A stretch of 64,000 bases of DNA from contig NC_052104.1 in assembly GCF_012273895.1 (NCBI RefSeq), forward strand, positions 2,480,001-2,544,000, written 5' to 3'. A program made the translations under genes and the position numbers. This document shows positions 1-13,400 of this stretch, piece by piece. Source of the DNA: Zerene cesonia. Taxonomy: Eukaryota > Arthropoda > Insecta > Lepidoptera > Pieridae. Each line of letters begins with the position of its first letter. Within the stretch, counting starts at the first letter, position 1. Below the pieces are notes generated by a model. That model had not been told where the DNA came from and searched no databases. It worked only from the letters and a program-made list of their open reading frames with translations.

Positions 1-3000
1 TATTTTTACAATTATTAAAAAACTTCGTTTATAATAACAACGTCCTTTCTTAATCTCAAAATGTGAAAATGTTTTTACTTCAATGACAGTATCCGAAAAA
101 CAAGAAGAAAGCTAGATTAAATTCAAGAATGAAAAGAGCAGATTGATCAAATGGTACAATGGGTGTTGACTAATGAGGAAAATAAATTAGCCTAAAATGA
201 CGAATAAAAATTACATGCTTAATATATCGCTAATCTAATAATGCTACGTCTCGTTTTTCAATATAATTTAATAACGTAGGTTTTACAGATAAAATGCGGA
301 AAGTTTCGAACGTTTTACTATTTCTTTAACCTAAGGCACGCCATTCACGCGTAAACATTCTGCTTATACAATGCCTAATAAACGTAACGTAACTCAAGTT
401 TTGAAATGTTTTCAGCGAACAGCTTTCAAAAGTAAAAGCCCTGTGAATAATTCCTGTACTATAATTTAACCGTAAATCGCAATGAAGTGCACGCTATAAG
501 CAAAATCAATAACACAGCCCCACTGAAAACTGTTCAAACATAAATGATACATTTTCATAGATCCTTAACGAATATTTTCGACGCTTGCATCGCACCCACA
601 TAAATACATGTAAATATCTCGCGCGGCATGTAAAATATGTCCACGAAAGCGACAGATCAAACAAAAAGCGAAATAAAAACGTCGCAGATCAGCAAACAAG
701 CGATCGGTAAACAGGAAACGTGTTCAAGCACACGTCGGCATTCAGTTAATCGTTTAATCGTTACGTTAATGGGAGAAATTCATCTCCGGTGCAGTGGGGC
801 CGATACTGGAGGCTCCCGCTTTTTTTTTGTCGCACTTTCTCCATCTAAGGTTATTAGGTGTGTATTTAATTTTTTTTTTTTAACCCAAATGATCAATGTG
901 CACTTAGGCTAACACTTATTAAGCGAGCAAAAACCTAGGGCTAATATGTAATGTAAATAACACGATCAATAAAATGCTAATCATTAAGTACTAAATAATT
1001 AAGAAAAATAGCTGAGTAAAATATATGACATAGTGTTTCATTGAATACAAGCAATATTAAACCTGCAAGAAAGAGAAGGCGATGTTCAAATATAAAACTC
1101 GCAATAAAACGATGTAATTATACATTTTAAGATATCATAATGGCAAATAAAATACTAATAGGGACCCAACAAACAATTATTCCAAGTATTTTTGCTATAT
1201 GAATATGTTTTGTAGGTTTATCCTTATGATTGTATGTTTTTAGTTCATTCATTTTTATCAGATACGTCTTGACTGACCAATTTTTTGTACAATTTGACCA
1301 CTATTCTTTCAGAACATAATACACAAATTTTATATTAATCAAAAAAATTCTCATCGTCCATATAAAAAACACGTGATTTCACTCAAATTATAGAAAAGCG
1401 ACTCAATAAGTAATTAAATAGGAACTAATTTTATTTGACCACAATAAGCTTCACCTAGTCCTACATTAGCTTCTTGAACTCGATAAAAATATGCGTGGCC
1501 TGAAACCAAGGTTTACAAACCGCGATCACTAAAGGTAGCCGGATGGGCTTCAGGTACTTAATTAGATCCGTCTGACCTTCGAGATGTATCAATTGACATC
1601 GCATTTATTCATGTAACTCGAACTGCCATACAAGGATTCTTTACCAACAGGAATATAAGGAGGCTATTGAATGAAGAATCTATACCCTTGTCACTTTTGT
1701 GAACGCGGGCAGCTTTACCACAATAAAGTGGTAAATAATCAATTGTATGTAAAGATTTGATTTTGTATTTAAGGTCCTTTACAAAGATTCTTGTGAAGGT
1801 CCATGGTCAGTATTGATCGCTCGCTGCCAGGCAATCCTCGATCTCGATTGCCCTCTTACGTAAAAAGAGGATAAACGCTTTTTAACTTGGCAATGTCTAC
1901 TTGCATGATTGTGATATGTTATCATAAAAATTATACAAATGACGAAGTAAGAAAATAAAATCTCGGGATATTGAGCCTATGTACGTACCAATAAGGATTA
2001 ATTAAAAAATGTGATGAATGTCTTATAATGAATAGTATGTAATAGTGATAATAAATATTAAATTGGTAATGTCAAGTATTAAAGCATCAAATATGACTGG
2101 AAATAATTATGTCATAATTCTTTATTTACAATCACGCATGCTTAATATTGACTTATTAAAACGAACCTTATATGGCTCCGAGATAATTATGATTATTTCC
2201 TCTCTTGTGACCTTCTTTACTTGAAATAATTCATTAAGGCTAGCGATTTATTTTCGCTGAGTGAACATTTATTTCCACATGTGTAACAGTACAGAGCGAA
2301 GTGTAACGAAGGAAAGAAAGTTCTGGAAATGATCTGGTACGTCGCATATTACTCATATCAGTGTGTGTGCTTTTGTTTAGTTTATAAAATTAAATGCGAA
2401 TAAGGTTTTGTTGATATGTAGAAATAATCAATGTAATTACATAAAACTTTGATAAATTTGAGAAATCAATCGAGAAAGATAATTTGAGAAAGCATTTGAT
2501 ATTCAAAATTAAGTACTTTTGTTTACAACTACCACATTCTCATAAGAATAGCATTGGTGATTGATTAAATCCAATTATCGTCATTAATAAGGTTATATCT
2601 GCCGGCCATAACGATTCTAAAGACAATATTAAATTTTATTCTCGGATTTTTTTTTAAATAATAATAAGGTTTTATGTTCAGGTTTACTCTTGTTTTATGT
2701 ATACATCCTCTACAAAATTTACATATTAATAGGATGCTTCTACGTTTCGGATACAAGCTGCCGGATACCTACTTCCCCATCTCTTTTACTTTCTATTACG
2801 TGCTTACAATTGCTTACAGCTTTTTTAGTTGGAAATTGCACCTTAAATAAATTAGCTTCTACATACACTTGTAAAGATAATTGAAACAAACCTGTAGATG
2901 GTAGAGCGTAGACCTTTTTTCATTAAAATTAAACTGAATGGCAGAGGTTATAGCTATAACACAGCTAGTATATACTATATACGTATGTTTATGTTTACAT

Positions 3001-6000
3001 TATTATGGTACAATGTTGCATGAAGCCACATCTGGTATTGGATCAAGTATTGCGCTGGTACGTTTCCTTACTTATTGGAACCTCGCTACAGCTTTCTTCT
3101 TCATAGCAGGGCCATTTCAAAGGCGTGGGGATTGATGGTTTTTCTTGTTTTCATCGCCTTTGATAGTGAGGGCGATATTAATACGATAAAATTATTATCA
3201 TTTATTTTATGAAGGTTATTGTTGATGGTGATATTTATTACAATTTTTTTTAAAACTGTATTTCTTGTTAAGTAGGTAGTAAGTATTAATTGTATAAACA
3301 TTGACTTTTATTAACGATAATTATACATTCAAATATTCTAAAAGAGAAATTATGCTTATTCATTACATTGTATTTACCAATATTTTAATCACTCATCCAC
3401 AGAAAACCAGACAGAGTTTGACACTTGAATAGTGCCTAAATTAAGCAAATATATTTGAAGGTTTAAAGGATACTCCAAACAGTGAATCGAAAAAGTGACT
3501 GTTCTAAATTTGACCTTTGTAGTACGTTATAAGCTTTATTTTCGTTCAATCTATTCATAATTGAATAGATAAAAGAGAAAGTGAGATGAGTCGAAAGAAT
3601 CTTCGAAGCTTCTAATTGACATATACAAACGGCCTTTTGTTTGCTCCATACTATAACTATGGACATGTGTTCACACAGAACTGAAATTTTCTCCCAATTG
3701 TCGTGTTTCGCGTGAAATTTTAATGAGAACCCGTGGTAACAGTACTGTTCACACGAGATAATTAATATAGCGTGTTTTTATCATAATCTTAATTAATTAT
3801 TGAGAATTACGAAGCTTGCTTATAATTTCTATCAGCATTGTTAGTAGTTATGTTTACAAGCTGTTAATTACCTTTTGATCGGGTTATATGCATACTGATA
3901 GGACCGCTTCGTAGTTATTTGATAATCACAAACTTACAATGCCTATGTAGTTATGTCATTGTCATAATTCCTACTATCTGTTTCACTGCATTTAAAAATA
4001 GTGTATGTCACTCTCCCGCCATTAAATTGCTATTAAAAATTTTATGATTACTCCCTTATGACAAAGACACATCGTATTTATAATATTAATATGCATATAT
4101 TAGTAAGGTCGAGTCCTACTATCAAATAGCGCAGCAAATGTGCGCTCATATATTCTATTTTATGCTTTGGTCTTTAATCTTTGGAGTGTGCATTACCTAC
4201 ACTTGTGTGTTTAGTTTTGAATGGGTAACGTTGGTAAAGAGCGAGGTAGATACGATAGATATGTTTAAAATTTTAAAATTGTATAGATCTTATAATTACA
4301 TTAAAAATACATATTTTTCGACATATGTAAAAGGCGATAAATTCCTACATTGACGCCAATATAAAAAACATAGATTCAAATAAATTACATTACACTCTTA
4401 TATTAAAAGGTCATTGAACCGTGTACAGAGCGATATTCCATTAGTCATCTCTATGAACAGCTTTTAAGTGGATTCAACCAATCAAAAACATCTGTTTTCT
4501 ACAACAACGTATCTTTATCGTATTTCGTGTAATTATTTAATACATCCCAGATTATCGTCTCATTATATAACTGTACGTTAATAGCTCATTTCAATCACAG
4601 CACCAATAAAAAAGTAATATAAATTTCCATGATTACGAGGATTCAACTATCACCGTACTCCACGCAGCTAGCCGCCCAATGCGTAAGCTCGTTTCAAGGA
4701 TGATTGAAATCAATCAAGCTAATACACGCGTACAAACATCGATCGAACATTAACACCATAAAACATCGATAGCCGCTAATTAACTGGTGAAAGTTCGACC
4801 GACTGACCAGGAACAAGACTCGATGTTTTGGACAACGATTTTATATCGATTCTACTTTCGTTTTTGACTACTCTCGTGTCAACTTTGCGTATATATTATG
4901 AGACTTGTTCTAATGAATAGTCACGATGTTAGGAGGAAATCAGAATTTATCGGCTGTTTTAAATATTTTACTATATGTATATAAAGTACTCTTAGAACCG
5001 ACAAACTGACGTAAAGCTATTATATTATAATATTTTTATATATGTATACATATCTATTACGATTCGAGATACGATTCAAGACGTCTCATTTCTGATCTTG
5101 AAGTATTTGAGAGTCTAAAATGTTATACAAAAATGTAAAGAAATTAAATAAGTTTACTTTAACTAAATATTTCTAAAAATCCATTCAATTTATAAAAAGA
5201 AAAATATTTTACGTAGGTAGGCACTCCTTAATCCACACAGCCCTGACCTACGCTCTCAAAATAACTACGATGGCACTTTAAAAATCTTGCAAAAATAACG
5301 AATCAAGGTTCATTAAGCTAAAGTTTCAAACTCACTTGTAGTGTTCTATAATTTTTTACAGGTTATTTATATTTGCTTAAATATTATAAACTTTTATACA
5401 TTAAAATTTTTTTATAAGTAACCAAAGTAAAGTAAATAAGAAGTAGTAGAACAAATAATGAATGCCCAATGAATCCAGGGTACAAATTTCTCACATACTA
5501 TACTGTAAAAGGTGATGTGATGGACGATATATCGACACGTGGTTTCTAATCACCGGAGATGACCCTACGTATGTGTGCCAACGGGTCTTGTAAGTGGGTT
5601 TACGACACTACATGTTCCCAAGGCGTGTGTGTGTGCATTGTCTACTGTAATTAGTAATAACTGTTAGTTTCCTAGGATTGTGTGTGACATTGCGATATGG
5701 GAATCGGGATGGTTCGATTGATTTGCTATTCATTTTACTGATGCATATGTTTAACAAACGTTTGTATAATACTTACAATAAAGGTAGAATTTTGTGTGAA
5801 ATAAAATTACATATGAAAGCTTTTCAATGGATCGCGGAAAATATATCAGTATATTGCCCGAGTCACAATATTATTGTATGGGATCTTGTAATATACTGAA
5901 TATATCGGGTCTAAATCCAAATTATACAAGAAGTCAAATTAACGGTTCCAAAAAGACCGTTTATATTAATTAGTTAATTACGTTATATATTTATTCATTG

Positions 6001-9000
6001 GTTATAAGATTAAGACTCATGATATAATGCCAAAAAAATATTTAGGTAGGCTTTTCGATAAATACACAAAAATATACATACTATCTCTATTTCAAATTTG
6101 GCGGTGAACTGGCCGTGTGGATGCTTCTAGAGCATTACTAAATGCGCCGTAATTCAGGTTACATTTCATTATGGGGACATCATTTTAATATTCAATGCGG
6201 TAAATATGAAGTTTCCCATTCAAAGTCCCTCCATTCAGAAGCACGCACTGTAATGGTACAGCTATCTACGTAATAAACAGACATTTAAATGACCTATTTA
6301 ACTCTGTATAAAATAAAAGACTGCTAGCTGACTAATAACATAAATATTATTATCATTTGCAACTGATTTTATAAACAAGAAATATATTTATAAAACTTTA
6401 ATATAATATTTGCTACTAGGCCTATCGGAAAATTGTTAAATATTTTTTGCAATAATTTCTCTCTGTAAGAAAATTTTTATTTTAAAAATACACAGCTACT
6501 GCAATCATATATTAAACTTATTTTAATGGCAGTTTGCGATAAACTAATTAAACGTCAAACATGAAGGGTTATCGATTCACAACGTCACGTTCCGAATTTA
6601 TCTGTCAAGTTTAAGAACGTGACATTCGCCCGCCTCGTTTTGTTTGCATATGAAATTTGATCTTTCTCTTTCTCGCATAACCTTATCCTCCGGATCCTCT
6701 TGCCGCCTGTGAAAGTGTAAATAAGAAGCGCTTTCGTTTAGGAGTGTTTTATTTGCTTTTATGTTTCGGCTCATTAGTTGTTAAACTTCAATGTTTATCG
6801 AAGGTCAGGTTTGGAGGCGACATTTAATGGTTTTAGAGAAATCTGTATGTAGTCACGAATGGGACGAATCAATGTTATATCCAATAGAGATAGAATAACC
6901 TTCGAGATCACGTAACGGTTGTTTTATGTTTGAGGAATTAACTCGTTTTAAATTTAAATTTTGATTTATTTCTGGTTTCGCCAAATTTGAAAGGTATTTC
7001 AATATGAATACATTTGATTTCTTTTTAAGGATTTAATCTGTATACATTTGAGCATTTCATTATTATTAAAAAAAAAAACAGTATAGGTTGTATAAGAAAC
7101 AATAAATTCATTAAAAACCATATTCCAACTGAATTATGGTTTCAAAGTTATATTATATTAACATGTTCATAGAATACAACTTATAATCATATAAATAATA
7201 TTCATTTTAAGTCTATTATGCTCCAACCAATAAAAAATCGAATAATAAAGAAAAATTTAAATTTAACAAATGACGGACATCGTTCTTCTCTTTGGAATGG
7301 ACGCTTATCTTTCCTCACAAACATGGATGTTGCTAAAAAAATATTTAAATGTCGGCTCTAAATTACACGCATTGTCGTGTACTCTCACTATCAGCGGCCG
7401 TTGACCCGAGATGTTGTGATACCTAGCCGTCTGCGAACCGTCTAGCTTTAGCGTTTAGATCGTATTTATTTAGGTTACTAACTAAGTTACTGTGAAGTAA
7501 GAGGCAGGTGCATTTACTATTACTTAAGCTGGGCAATTAAATTAAACGTAGGACTGACACTACGAATGTTTTATTCACTGTACGCTTTTAAAATGAAAAT
7601 TTCTTACGATAAAACCGTTAATAACTTATATCTAGGGAAATACTTAATATTTGCTTTTAATTACATTCGCTATCAATTCGGAATCAGAATGTGATCAGAA
7701 TTTTTTATTTGTGTACAAATATTGTTTAAAGATGAAACTCTTATAAATAAACATAAGAACACAACCATTCTTTTAATGAAGGTACTTTCATATATAAGAA
7801 TATGTAATGGTGGCATATTAAGCATTGACACTGAAATTTAAATAATTCTCCCATGAGTTCCACATTACACTTCTAACTTCATATTCATTTAACTGTAATG
7901 ATAAAAAATTTTCAATGAAGCTCACATCTCGGTCAAGAACAAGTGAAAGTGAGAGGTTGTTGCCGCCTTTTTAGTGTAAGTACAGCCGACAAAAAAGTTG
8001 AACCGACAAATGAATATATTTTTTGTATCAACTATATTATCATATATTTGTTAATACATGCGCAGTCTGACTTACAACTTAAATGATAAACTTTTCTACG
8101 ACAACGATATACTATTTTTCTTATCAAAGTAAATTAAAACTTAGCTCTATAATCCTACTATTTACTCATAAGATGACCCACTCATTTATGACTTTCCCAT
8201 AAAACATAAAAAAGATCTAGTAAAAGAAAAAAAAATTGTTACAAATCGAATGCGCTACATATTACGATCGGTTATTGTACCATTAGACTATACTATGTCA
8301 ATCGTGAGTCGTGACGTGATATCATTAGTATGTACATCATAGTCGAAGCCTTATTATTTATTATACCATGCTGCATAATGCTTACGTACTATTATGAAAG
8401 GTAATTGCTCTATTTGACTAATGGTAGTAATAGTAATGATTGTAGTAAAGCCTGTTTCCGTTAAATATTGGTGATTAAATAGAACATTATGTTCAATAGG
8501 GATATCGATATACAAACTACAGTAAAAATTTACAATCTTTTTAATACAAGGGTTATATCTAGATGTATAGTTTTGTTAAATCATCCTGATTTGAAGACAG
8601 CTACAGTAAGAAATTATATATAAATACCACATTTAAATTTATTATTATTACGACATTACTACACACATAAGTACGTTAATAATATTTCGACGTTTATGAA
8701 CACTTAAAATGTAATCCGAAGAAGAGCGATGAGCCATACACCAACAATTCAAGAGATCCGGTCCCACCGAGGCGCAGTTGATCGAATCCATCCGCACCCA
8801 GCAATTATACAACAGCGGAACACACGTTAAACAGCAAAAAGTATCCGAGTGGACATCTACAAAGAGTTCCGGCACTTTCTCCACCTGACCCACTTGAGAA
8901 AGACCGCCCAACGCCCAAAATATTCGGTGATTAAAACCGATCTGTGCACCCGTGTCTTTACTTTCCACTGCCCCCTGCCAATTAAACCTGGCGGCAACCG

Positions 9001-10132
9001 ACCGTACTGTTTTTGCCAATCGCATCTGACACGTGTAAAATGAGGTCTTAATCGAGCATTCGGAAAAGCGAAAATAAGATTTACAAGCGTTGCCGCCCTT
9101 TCATTTATTTGTGATAAAAGACCGCTCTTTTTTATAAATAATTACGATTAAATATTATTAAATCATACTAAACTTATCTTATATCTAACTCCTTTGAAGC
9201 TTTAATAATGTTACTGAATACGAATGAAAATGTCTTCATTTCTCAGCACGTTCGTGGGATTAGAATGCCTCAAACGAGGCTCGCCTTTGACCCGAAATTT
9301 CACAATTTCTATCCCTTATTAAAAGGAAAAGATTATTTGAGATATTGTAAATATTTTAGGTATGAATCAGAAATCTTGACGGAAAGAAGGAATTATATAT
9401 ATTTTTGGTTTATCTTTAACAAAAAGTGTATTTATTTCATTAATGATTGCGTTAAGCTTGTATGCATTTTGAGGTCATATTTGTGACATACTGAAATAAA
9501 ATAATATTTATCCATGTACACAATAATATATATCTTTATTTATCATTAAGTGAAATCAAAAATTTCACCAATATCCTTTCAAGCCATACATTACATTAAA
9601 TCGAATTAAAACTAATAGAAGAGAACATTACCTTCGATGATAAATTATTGTCTGCAACAATACAATAGACCACAATGCGCGGCCGTAAAAAGTAAAATCG
9701 TGTGTTCAAATTAATTCGCATTCACAATTAACCGTTATTATCTCAGAACCAAGTTAGTAAGGCACCAGTTACAATAGATGTAATTTATTTATTTGTTTCG
9801 TGGGGAACTGCCGCGAGAACTTACACTAGGGCGGGAAACTGTGACGTTTCAAATGCCTTACACTTTTGTTTTGAATGACTACAATGAGAGCGGCATTTCC
9901 ATTGTAAATGTACCGGAATATTGTTGTATATTGCAAGTAATATACTGTTTATTAGACTGGCAAATGTTTAAGGTTGAAATAAATCTTGTGATACTTAGGA
10001 GGTATCGCTCTATCATCTACTACTTTAATCATCAGATCCTGACTTGATGATAATGGGACCATTGTCGGAGTAGGTATACTCCTTAGACGATAATTCCTTA
10101 AAGCGGTACACATTTGCCGAAAATGTGGTTAA

Positions 10133-10192
10133 ACATCATCATCATCATCAGCACAGCCCACTGCTGGGATACAGGCCTCTTATGAGGGTTAA
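10133..10192. repeat. Fragment of a lepidopteran SINE-like repeat (CAT-repeat end)
   Basis: It starts with a (CAT)n run, then cagcacagcccactgctggg and a piece reading ggcctcttatgagggtt. The same order is seen at the start of the longer copies near 28159 and 59357 (cat runs, gttcccac..gggac..aggcctc). Only about 60 bases of the element are present. Confidence 0.6.
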
Positions 10193-10246
10193 ACGAAAAG
10201 AGGGTGGTTAAACATACATACAACAAAAAAATACGGACAAACATAG

Positions 10247-10285
10247 AACCTCCTTCTTTTCGTTTTCGGAAGTCGGTTAAAAAGG
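10247..10285 (-). repeat. Short fragment of a dispersed repeat (gaagtcggttaaaaa end)
   Basis: On the - strand this reads as aaccgacttccgaaaa followed by an A/G-rich stretch. This is the same start as the repeats at 20940-21140 and 54100-54310. Too little is present to assign a class. Confidence 0.35.
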
Positions 10286-10402
10286 CAATTTCTACAAGTG
10301 ATATTAAACAACGAATACGATATTCTCGAACTTTCCCTTGTTCAAGTCAAACATCGAGACTTTCGACGAACAAATTTATGAACGTTTGTTTTTTGTTTGC
10401 AG

Positions 10403-10460
10403 ATCTAAGATGCGGTTGAGGCGCGGCGCGGCAGTTTTCATCTTACTCGTGTTTCATATG
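10403..10460 (+). CDS. dyl: Gene A coding exon 1: signal peptide
   Basis: An acceptor (tttgtttgcag) ends at 10402, seven untranslated bases follow, and ATG is at 10410. The 17 codons read MRLRRGAAVFILLVFHM, a typical n-region of Arg residues and a hydrophobic core. The donor gtgagc begins at 10461 in phase 0, matching the next exon. Because the ATG sits just after an acceptor, at least one wholly untranslated exon must lie further upstream. This exon is too short to appear as a long ORF. The start is chosen because it is the only ATG in the exon that gives a signal peptide and the right phase. Confidence 0.8.
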
Positions 10461-13400
10461 GTGAGCTCTTTGATACCTAATGTTGGAGAAAGATAATGTA
10501 AACACAGTTATGTAATCTCCTTCTCTTATAAACTTCTTCTTCAGACCATAATTTGAGTGTAATGTGTGTATTTTATATTGAGAATAGACATTTATAGATC
10601 ATAAATTATCTCAAAAGATTAAAATATTTTGTTAAGACCCAAATTTAATAATGTTTTAACAATTGGAAACATAAAATATTTCCCCAACTCGCCATTTTTT
10701 GTGAGAGACTGATACATATGAAAAGTTGTTAGACTATTCATTAAAATAACATGCATTCATGATTCAAAAAAGCAGCTATAATGAGTTTTACATTTTTTAA
10801 TATTTATACAAGACAACATAGTTGTCGTTTCCTATTTCGAATGATTAGATTAAATAGAGCAAACATATCAAAGTATGAAGGGATTCAGGTCAATCATCGT
10901 TACACATTTACCACATTACAAAAAAACAAATTGGGCTGGAAATATTGCTCAATCAAATGGAAGAAAAAAATGTAGTTTTATTTTTTATTGTGTAATCCTT
11001 TCAATCAAATCTTATTTATGGAAATATTTAACACGCTATATTTAAGATTTCAGGTTATGATAACCACATGAAATTATTTTATTTGATGTTTTATTTAATT
11101 CGAGATTTCATTTAGATCTTTCATTTACATTTCATAAAAGTATTTCGGCCTGTGTTTAGGTGCATTTGTATTATATTATATTCGTGTACATTACATTATA
11201 ATATACATAATTATTCTCACTGACAAGACGTGAATTTATCTCACTTTTCGGATTTTGAATTGCTCATAATTAAATGGGCACTCGTAAAAAAAAAAATGCA
11301 AAAGTACTGTAAATTTATTTAAATACTAGCATTCGTCCGCGGCAGTGGACGTGTTAAATTCTAAATAAAAAACCTTTCCTCCATTTTTTTCCTATTGAAT
11401 CACTCTATTAAAAAACCATCGAAATCTGTTGCGTAATTTTAAAGATCTATGCATACAAACACACAGATGGCGGAAAACAACTTTGTTTTATACTATGTAG
11501 TGATAAACCATATCCAACGTGTAACTCTGTTCTAAAATCTAACACTATTATTTAGTCATGTTTTGTTAAAAACGACGACAAGTAATAACTTTAAACATTA
11601 TCACTTAGATGAGTACAGAACAATCTAGATAGGGCTGTAGTACCAATAAGCTGAAAGTCAAGGCTCGCCTATCAGTGTACTTATAAGGCGCATCACCTGG
11701 CGCCAGTTGTGCTGACGCGCAGTTTCGCTAAATTAAACTGATTGCGATTAATTTGTTGGATACGCTTTGAACATCATTGGTGTAATCATGATAAACGGTT
11801 GAGGAAATGTCTCCTGTTTTATGGTTGCGCTTTATTTTTATTCAATTGCCGCTCAATTGCAATTTATTAGAACTCGAGAGTTGAAAGGAATGTATGCAGT
11901 TTTAAATAATCAAAATCGTCGCTTTAAGAAATACCCTTTTAAAGATATAATTACGTTAATAGATGCGTCTTCAAAATTTTCATTTAATAAAATAATATAA
12001 TTGTATTGCAGAATCCAATCCCTATAAATTACAGATGTGTAGTTAAGCAATAAAGTTGTGGTTATCATAAAATTTCCATTGACTTTTAAAATCACAACAT
12101 CAACTAGCAATTCATATAAATATAATCTGTAACATTTTTCTTTAAATTAGAAACACACCGCAAGATCTCCACAACTCTTTCCTATTGTTTAAAAATAATT
12201 AAAATATCGTATAACACACCTTTAGCTATAACTGATACATTGACTTATCATTGCACTAAACTAAACAAAAGCAATTGGGCGTGTCCTCCAGAGGAAATGA
12301 AATGAGATCGAATCTAATACGGCCATCAGGTAAACGTGCCAAATATGGACCGACCTACTGCCCACCGACGGACACGTCGAGTTCCGTCTAACTACACTTT
12401 TTACCCGCTCAACTTAACCGACCGAGAAGGCATTACGAACATGGCAACGCAGTAACAGAACATTGTAAACAACTCCCCATATGTGCGGTATACCTAGAAA
12501 CATAAAAACTCCGCCACATATTTTATTCTAATAGTCAGCAGCCAGGGTAATTAACACCATTAGGGTTTATTGAATCCATAAAACAATGGTGGATGTGGGT
12601 AATGAGAAGAGCTCCCATTTTTCTCTCAGCAAGACTGTCGTTGTTTATTTAGCATTAGAGGGTCTCTCAGTAAAGAGCTAACATTGAGCGTCCCCCTATA
12701 TAATGCATTCATGTACCTACAGTCAACAAAGTAGTACAGAAAAAGCATTATTGCAATCTTAATATTGATAGTTATTAAAACATTGTAAAGTGATAAATAA
12801 GAACTACAGGCAAATTATTCACGTCGAACAAATATGTAAATTTGTCGGTAAGCGGGCCGATATAAAGGGAAGCCAGCAATCCATGACAATAGATGAGAGT
12901 CGCGTAAAGAGTAAAAGCCGCTTTCCCGTCGGCCACTGCGACCTACAGCGACGACATACATTGCACTTGAAATCCTGCTCGTCATTCTAGGCATTGTCCT
13001 ACTACCTGGCCTCACCCTGATTTTATCAATGCAAACATGTTTATACGTGCAAATGTAAACGGTGAGCTTTTTGATGAAGACTCTGATTGATGTTACATGT
13101 CTGTTTGGAGGACTGATAGGTCTGTAATATGTAGAAATATTATCGATATAGCTATAAGTCGCTATGGCACGATTTTGAGTCATAGATGGTAGGTTCCTTT
13201 CGTTGGTTTTCTTCTTCAACGAGTTCATATTTTTAATACATTCGAAAATATTGAGGAAACCGAATTAGAATTTTGAGAAATCTACAAAATCATCAATAGA
13301 CTCATTTTTAGACTTTCTACGATGATACACTTGAAATATTTTACTGCAAACATAGGACCGAGCGGTTTTGTACATTTATTTTGCTCATCACAAATAAAAA

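Larger units (their letters stand above)
1..10402. other. Gene-free region upstream of gene A's signal exon; holds or precedes its untranslated first exon
   Basis: No supported coding sequence was found on either strand. The DNA is AT-rich with short spurious ORFs. An untranslated first exon of gene A should be here or left of the window, because coding exon 1 has an acceptor 7 bases before its ATG. A block at 8700-9045 is more GC-rich than its surroundings and is open on both strands without recognisable protein. A SINE-head fragment lies at 10133-10192. Confidence 0.6.

Noticed and set aside
637..912. 91-codon + strand frame
   Set aside because: Contains poly-Phe from T runs and no domain; not supported as a gene.
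9208..9486. 92-codon + strand frame upstream of gene A
   Set aside because: AT-rich, aromatic-rich composition typical of random AT-rich DNA, and no family resemblance.
12815..13228. 137-codon - strand frame in gene A intron 1
   Set aside because: No recognisable domain, ordinary composition, and no splice context; probably chance.
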